A stretch of 64,000 bases of DNA from Myxocyprinus asiaticus (taxonomy: Eukaryota > Chordata > Actinopteri > Cypriniformes > Catostomidae), in NCBI RefSeq assembly GCF_019703515.2, contig NC_059393.1, forward strand, positions 16,984,501 to 17,048,500, read 5' to 3'. Position 1 is the first letter of the stretch; every line of letters starts with the position of its first letter. The notes under the pieces were generated by a model. The model was given only the letters and a program-made list of their open reading frames with translations, had not been told where the DNA came from and did not search any database. The translations under genes were made by a program, and so were the position numbers. Below, piece by piece: positions 60,015 through 64,000 of the stretch.

Positions 60015-60105
60015 CTCCAAGCAAATGTAAAAATAACCATGGCATTACCATGGTACATGACTGAGAAAACAACAGAACTTAGTAAACCATGGTAATGCCA
60101 TAATG
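60015..60105. repeat. CCATGG-rich array, right part
   Basis: ACCATGGCATTACCATGGTA and AACCATGGTAATGCC continue the array interrupted at 59406. Confidence 0.7.
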
Positions 60106-60109
60106 ATAG

Positions 60110-60311
60110 CACTTTATTTTACAGTACTGTTCTACATTTACTTACAATATAATTACAACAACTACAGTAATTACTAGGTACTAAACCTAAACCTAACTCC
60201 AACCCTAACTTTAACCCATAATAAGTACATGTACATTGGTTACCTCTCAGTACTTTCTTGGGTAGGTACACTGTAAGTATACTGAAAGTGCACATACTGT
60301 AAAATAAAGTG
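60110..60311. mobile_element. MITE with CACTTTATTTTACAGTA inverted ends
   Basis: CACTTTATTTTACAGTA at the left is mirrored by TACTGTAAAATAAAGTG at the right (17/17). The 202 bp interior has an AAACCTAAACCTAAC stretch. No coding capacity. Confidence 0.75.
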
Positions 60312-61340
60312 CAACTGCCATAATAATATTTTTGCAACTGCAATTAAAAGTAATCAAACAGGTTCATGATTTAAAGACTAAATGCACCAACCAGAATGTT
60401 AGCTGGCCAAAGCAATGAGTCGTGACAGCATAACAGCAGTGTTCTCCACACGTCTGATTCCGAATCACCACAACCTTGACCCGTATCACACTGAACTGAT
60501 CAGAGTGATGTAAGAAATGGGTGGAGGGATCGAGAAACGAGAAAGAACGAGCAGCAAGAGAAAGAGACCAAGAGAAGGTGAGGAGGGGAAGGTGTACTGA
60601 AATACCTCCAGCAAAGGAAGCTATTTATCATAACATGCTAGGGAGAAATTGGCTCCATACTGAACCAATTAGGGCCTGGGCCAGTTTCATCATACTTCAT
60701 AACTTGGGCTGTGGGGTTTTGGAGCGTGGTACGGCACAGTAATTGAATTTTGATTAAACACACATGACGCGTGACCCTGAATAGCTAAAGTGAGAGCCGG
60801 ACTCGAGTTTGCGCGAACTCTCCCAGCCAAGAACTTGCCAAAAAACAGGATGTACTTTAGAAGAAAAGGGTAAAGGTGGGGGTGGAGGTGTATAAAATGT
60901 TTGTAAAACAAGGGACAGCTGGGGAACAAAGATTTCTGTATGCCGCCATGGTGTCTCTGTCGGTGGGGACGTGCTCTGCTCACGCCTCTCATGTCATGCA
61001 AAATTTAGTCCTCCCTGCAGAATCCAGTCCCACTTGGGACTCCTCGGAAGTGTCTGTTACTACTTCTTGTTCAGTAAATACAGTGTTGTAATATCCATTT
61101 ACCATATAGCATGAAACTCAAAGTTTTGATAACGTGGAGTAACTTGTGCAATTGCACAACTGATTAGCATGCTAACCGTAGTGATTGCATGGTGGAACGT
61201 AAGCTTTACAGGCTAATCAGTAACTGTAGCATGCAAACTGAAAAATAAATAAATACTTTAATTTGACCATTTGTTGCTATTTGTTGTTATATGGTTTTAT
61301 GATTTAAACAACATTAATTGACTTATTTTCTATTTCTGCT
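60312..61340. other. intergenic, no gene recognised
   Basis: Mixed unique sequence; frames here are chance ORFs without domains. Confidence 0.4.
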
Positions 61341-61344
61341 GGAA

Positions 61345-62025
61345 GAAAAACAGCTTAAGCTGGTCTCCAGCCTGACCAGGCTGATCTGTTGGCTGGTTTT
61401 AGACAGTGTTGGGTGTAATGCATTATTAAGTATGTAATTACTGTAATTAAATTACTTTTTCATTAAAAAAGGTAAAGGGATCACTCTTAATTTTCAGTAA
61501 ATTAATTAACAGTTACTTCTGATGTAATTGCGTTAAATACTGTATAGACTATAGAACAATTCTATATATAAAAATAGTGAATTTAAAATTGAAATTTAAC
61601 ATCTAATGTTAAAATATATGTTTTCAAATTTAATGCTGCCCCCTTAAATTCATTGGCCAGTTCATGAATAATTTATTTGATTTTATATGATTTATTTGAA
61701 AGAATTAAAAGAACAGTTTCATGTCTATCCTTGTATTTTTCATCTGTTTGAGGTTGATAAGGGTTTTAGAAAGTAATGAGTAATGCAGTTACTTTTCAGA
61801 CAGAGTAATTAGTACAGTAATCTAATTACACTGTAGAATATGTAATTAGTAGTTAGTAATTAATTACTTTTTTAGAGTAACTTACACTACACTGGTTTTA
61901 GAGGGATGAAGATAGCACTTGCTGGCCTCCTATCTAAACTAGCTTGACCAGAATGGAAGACCAGCTTTTAGTAGCTAATACCAGCTTAAACCAGCTAAGA
62001 CCAGCAAACCATCTTAGTCTGGTTT
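61345..62025. repeat. AGCTGGT/ACCAGCT-rich repeat split by an hAT insertion
   Basis: CTTAAGCTGGTCTCCAGCCT and GGCTGGTTTTAG precede, and AGACCAGCTTTTAGTAGCTA and TTAAACCAGCTAAGACCAGC follow, the element 61404-61894. It is the same family as 38725-38885. Confidence 0.6.
61404..61894. mobile_element. hAT-type MITE, 491 bp, with perfect 8-bp TSD
   Basis: Ends CAGTGTTGGGTGTAATGC and, inverted, CAGTGTAGTGTAAGTTAC. The flanks GTTTTAGA at 61396-61403 and 61895-61902 are identical. Subterminal TGTAATTA/TAATTACA repeats fill both arms. No transposase. Confidence 0.82.
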
Positions 62026-62954
62026 AAAATGTTCAATCAGACAAAAAATAAAACATCCCAAACAAATTATTTCAGCCAATAAAATCACTTTTGTGTTCAA
62101 GGGGGACCAGATTCTAGACGCGACTGAATCTTGCACTTCAGTGCTATAGTTTACTAAGAGACGGCAAGATGCAGCAGGGCCATGAATCTTCCCAGTCGAC
62201 GTGCAGCATCTGCAGCTTCATTGCAGTGGGGCTGCGAGGGTGACAGGAGACGATGACTGACTGCGTTTCTGCTGAGTCATAGACTGCGTAGAGAGCCTCG
62301 ACACTGGAGGGCCTCTACTCGATCTGTTTCTTACAGGCTAGACCAACGCACACACTCAGAGCGGAGCCAAGCAGATAAGCTTACACAGACCAGGCTCCGA
62401 TTGAAGGTCACTCACACACAAACCACATAAACAATGAAGATTGAGACCGTGGCCTGTTTCAGTGTGTGACCTGTATTGCTTTTGCTGATAAACAATGCTG
62501 ATCATTCTCGCAAAATACAAAGAAGGGGGATTCACTAAGAATAAACTGTCTGCGTTGTTTTAGTACCAGATTTACTAAAGGAATTAAGCAAATCAGGGAA
62601 CAGCGCAAACCACGGGCGTTTTTAGTCTAATCTCCCCCATGAAGTAAACATTTTTCCCCATTACTGTTTTACTGAGTGAGACACCACTTAGAGGTCTGAG
62701 CATTCCATTTAAGCCCACACCTGGCCCGTACCCAAGACCATGTGACCCAACCCAACCGGTATGTCAAATTTTAAGCTGAACCCGAAATCGCTTACTCTCT
62801 TATAGTTTCTTCTCCAAGCAAGTAAATTTGTTGCAATAGATTGTATTTTATTTAAGAATTGTAGGCAACATTCACAACAGTATAGTAGGCTACCGGTAAT
62901 CATGCAAAGTTTAAATAAGGCACGGTGTCCTTTTAGCACATCAGAGTAATAGGG
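62026..62954. other. intergenic, no gene recognised
   Basis: 62100-62470 is non-repetitive and GC-richer; nothing codes recognisably. Confidence 0.4.
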
Positions 62955-63176
62955 GGAAACGTTGATTAGACGCAGCGCAACAAATGAAAGAATGCAAGTA
63001 ACTCGAAATGCATTTTTAAAAATTAAAGTTATTTTTAACTTTGCCTGCATGTTGTTGAAAAAAATAGCGTGACACAACGTTCAAAGATGTCCGTGCAGCG
63101 CATGTTTACATAGAAAACAATTGAAAAGCTGCGCAGACACACGCTAAAATACATTTGGTGTGAACAGCCCCTAACT
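62955..63176. mobile_element. MITE family A copy (reverse orientation)
   Basis: GATTAGACGCAGCGCAACAA, CATGTTGTTGAAAAAAATAG, CATAGAAAACAATTGAAAAG and the end GGTGTGAACAGCCCCTAA. Confidence 0.6.
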
Positions 63177-64000
63177 CGTCTGTTTGTGTGTCATTTTTCA
63201 GCGATTACAAACCTGAACAGAACCCGAAGTTATACTTGAAAAACTGACCCAAACACGGCCTGAAACACAACGGTTTGTCAGGTCAGGAAGCAGACCTGTA
63301 GAACCACTCCAAGCGATTTAGTCAAAAGAGTGATTCATTCGCGAATCAGGTATAATTAGTTCTGATTCTTAACATCCGACAGAATAACTGGAGACACGGC
63401 ACAAATTTCTGAAATAAATTGTCAGGGAAAATGTTTCACAATACTCAGGTCTGTATAGGGTAATCTCTAGAAGTTTCAGTGAAACATGAGGTTTTGAGCG
63501 CAATTTGACAAAAGTGAACATGATACTAATTTTAACTGATTGCTTTTCCTTTCAAGAGAAATTTCACCTCATGTTTTTGATTTTCCCCTTGGATTCCAGT
63601 ATTAGCGCATGCAGAGCTTTGATCAGAAACGCTGTATCATGGAGGCCAGGCAAGTGCAGTATATCAAAGCGCTGTTACAGTAGGAATTGGTTCATCGTTT
63701 TCTTTACAGGCTGTCGACAATGACAAGGACAGCTTGCTTGGCAGGATGTTAAACAGAAATGCTTGTCAATACCACAAGTGTATAAGCGCTTCATACATGA
63801 TTGCATCTGCACTTCACTGTGTTGCACTTTTAGAGAGAGTGGGTCCACAGAAGAAAGTCATACTGTTTGGAAAATGATTTGTTTAACTATCCCTTTAAAA
63901 GGCCCCATGATCTCACCCGTTTCCTGTTGGAGCTGTTTATCTAATTGTCTTACAGCTTCTCTCGAGACTCTTCAGGTTGACTGAAGGCAATTAATAAAAT
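63177..64000. other. intergenic, no gene recognised
   Basis: A family D MITE right-end fragment lies at about 63850-63900 (GAAAGTCATACTGTTTGG, AACTATCCCTTTAAA). No exon recognised. Confidence 0.4.

Overview
This window is vertebrate nuclear DNA. The AT-rich, intron-dominated layout, the tRNA-derived SINE, the many short foldback transposons and the gene content fit a teleost, most likely a cyprinid-type (carp, minnow or barb) fish; the species cannot be fixed from the sequence. There is one confidently recognised protein-coding gene and no bacterial, CRISPR or operon-like content.

The gene is the 3' end of nfia (nuclear factor I/A, a CCAAT-box/TGGCA-binding transcription factor), on the + strand. 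Five coding exons are visible: 1042-1170, 8457-8635, 9999-10164, 10731-10822 and the last coding piece 31868-31882. All four splice junctions keep the frame, with AG acceptors and GT donors. Together they encode the proline-rich C-terminal transactivation region ending WYLG-stop. The N-terminal DNA-binding exons lie upstream of the window. The last intron is about 21 kb. A long 3' UTR follows, with candidate poly(A) signals at 35193, 36405 and 36579, and more distal ones near 42073 and 42133.

The rest is intronic or intergenic and heavily colonised by transposons. Several insertions can be delimited by target-site duplications (TSDs) read directly from the sequence: a 4.2 kb hAT-like element (21125-25287) containing an L2-type LINE, an L1-type ORF2 fragment and a SINE; an hAT-like element inside another hAT-like element (31031-31746); a 1.4 kb hAT-like element (54359-55781) hosting a MITE; a solo LTR (59406-60014) inside a CCATGG-rich repeat array; a 491 bp hAT-type MITE (61404-61894); and a TTAA-type element hosting a Tc1 remnant (about 43145-44236). 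At least eight copies of one MITE family and four copies of another recur along the window.

Downstream of nfia no second intact gene is seen. The best non-repeat candidate is a broken terminal-exon-like protein fragment on the - strand (42270-42710). GC-richer, non-repetitive blocks with homeodomain- or POU-like motifs (for example 6640-7060, 44640-45330 and 49840-50430) are possible long-range regulatory DNA, but that is inference only. I did not find evidence of a novel multi-gene system. The most interesting items are the nested insertions, the L1/L2 chimera, a possible in-frame cryptic exon in nfia (20930-21001) and the repeat pair flanking an nfia exon.
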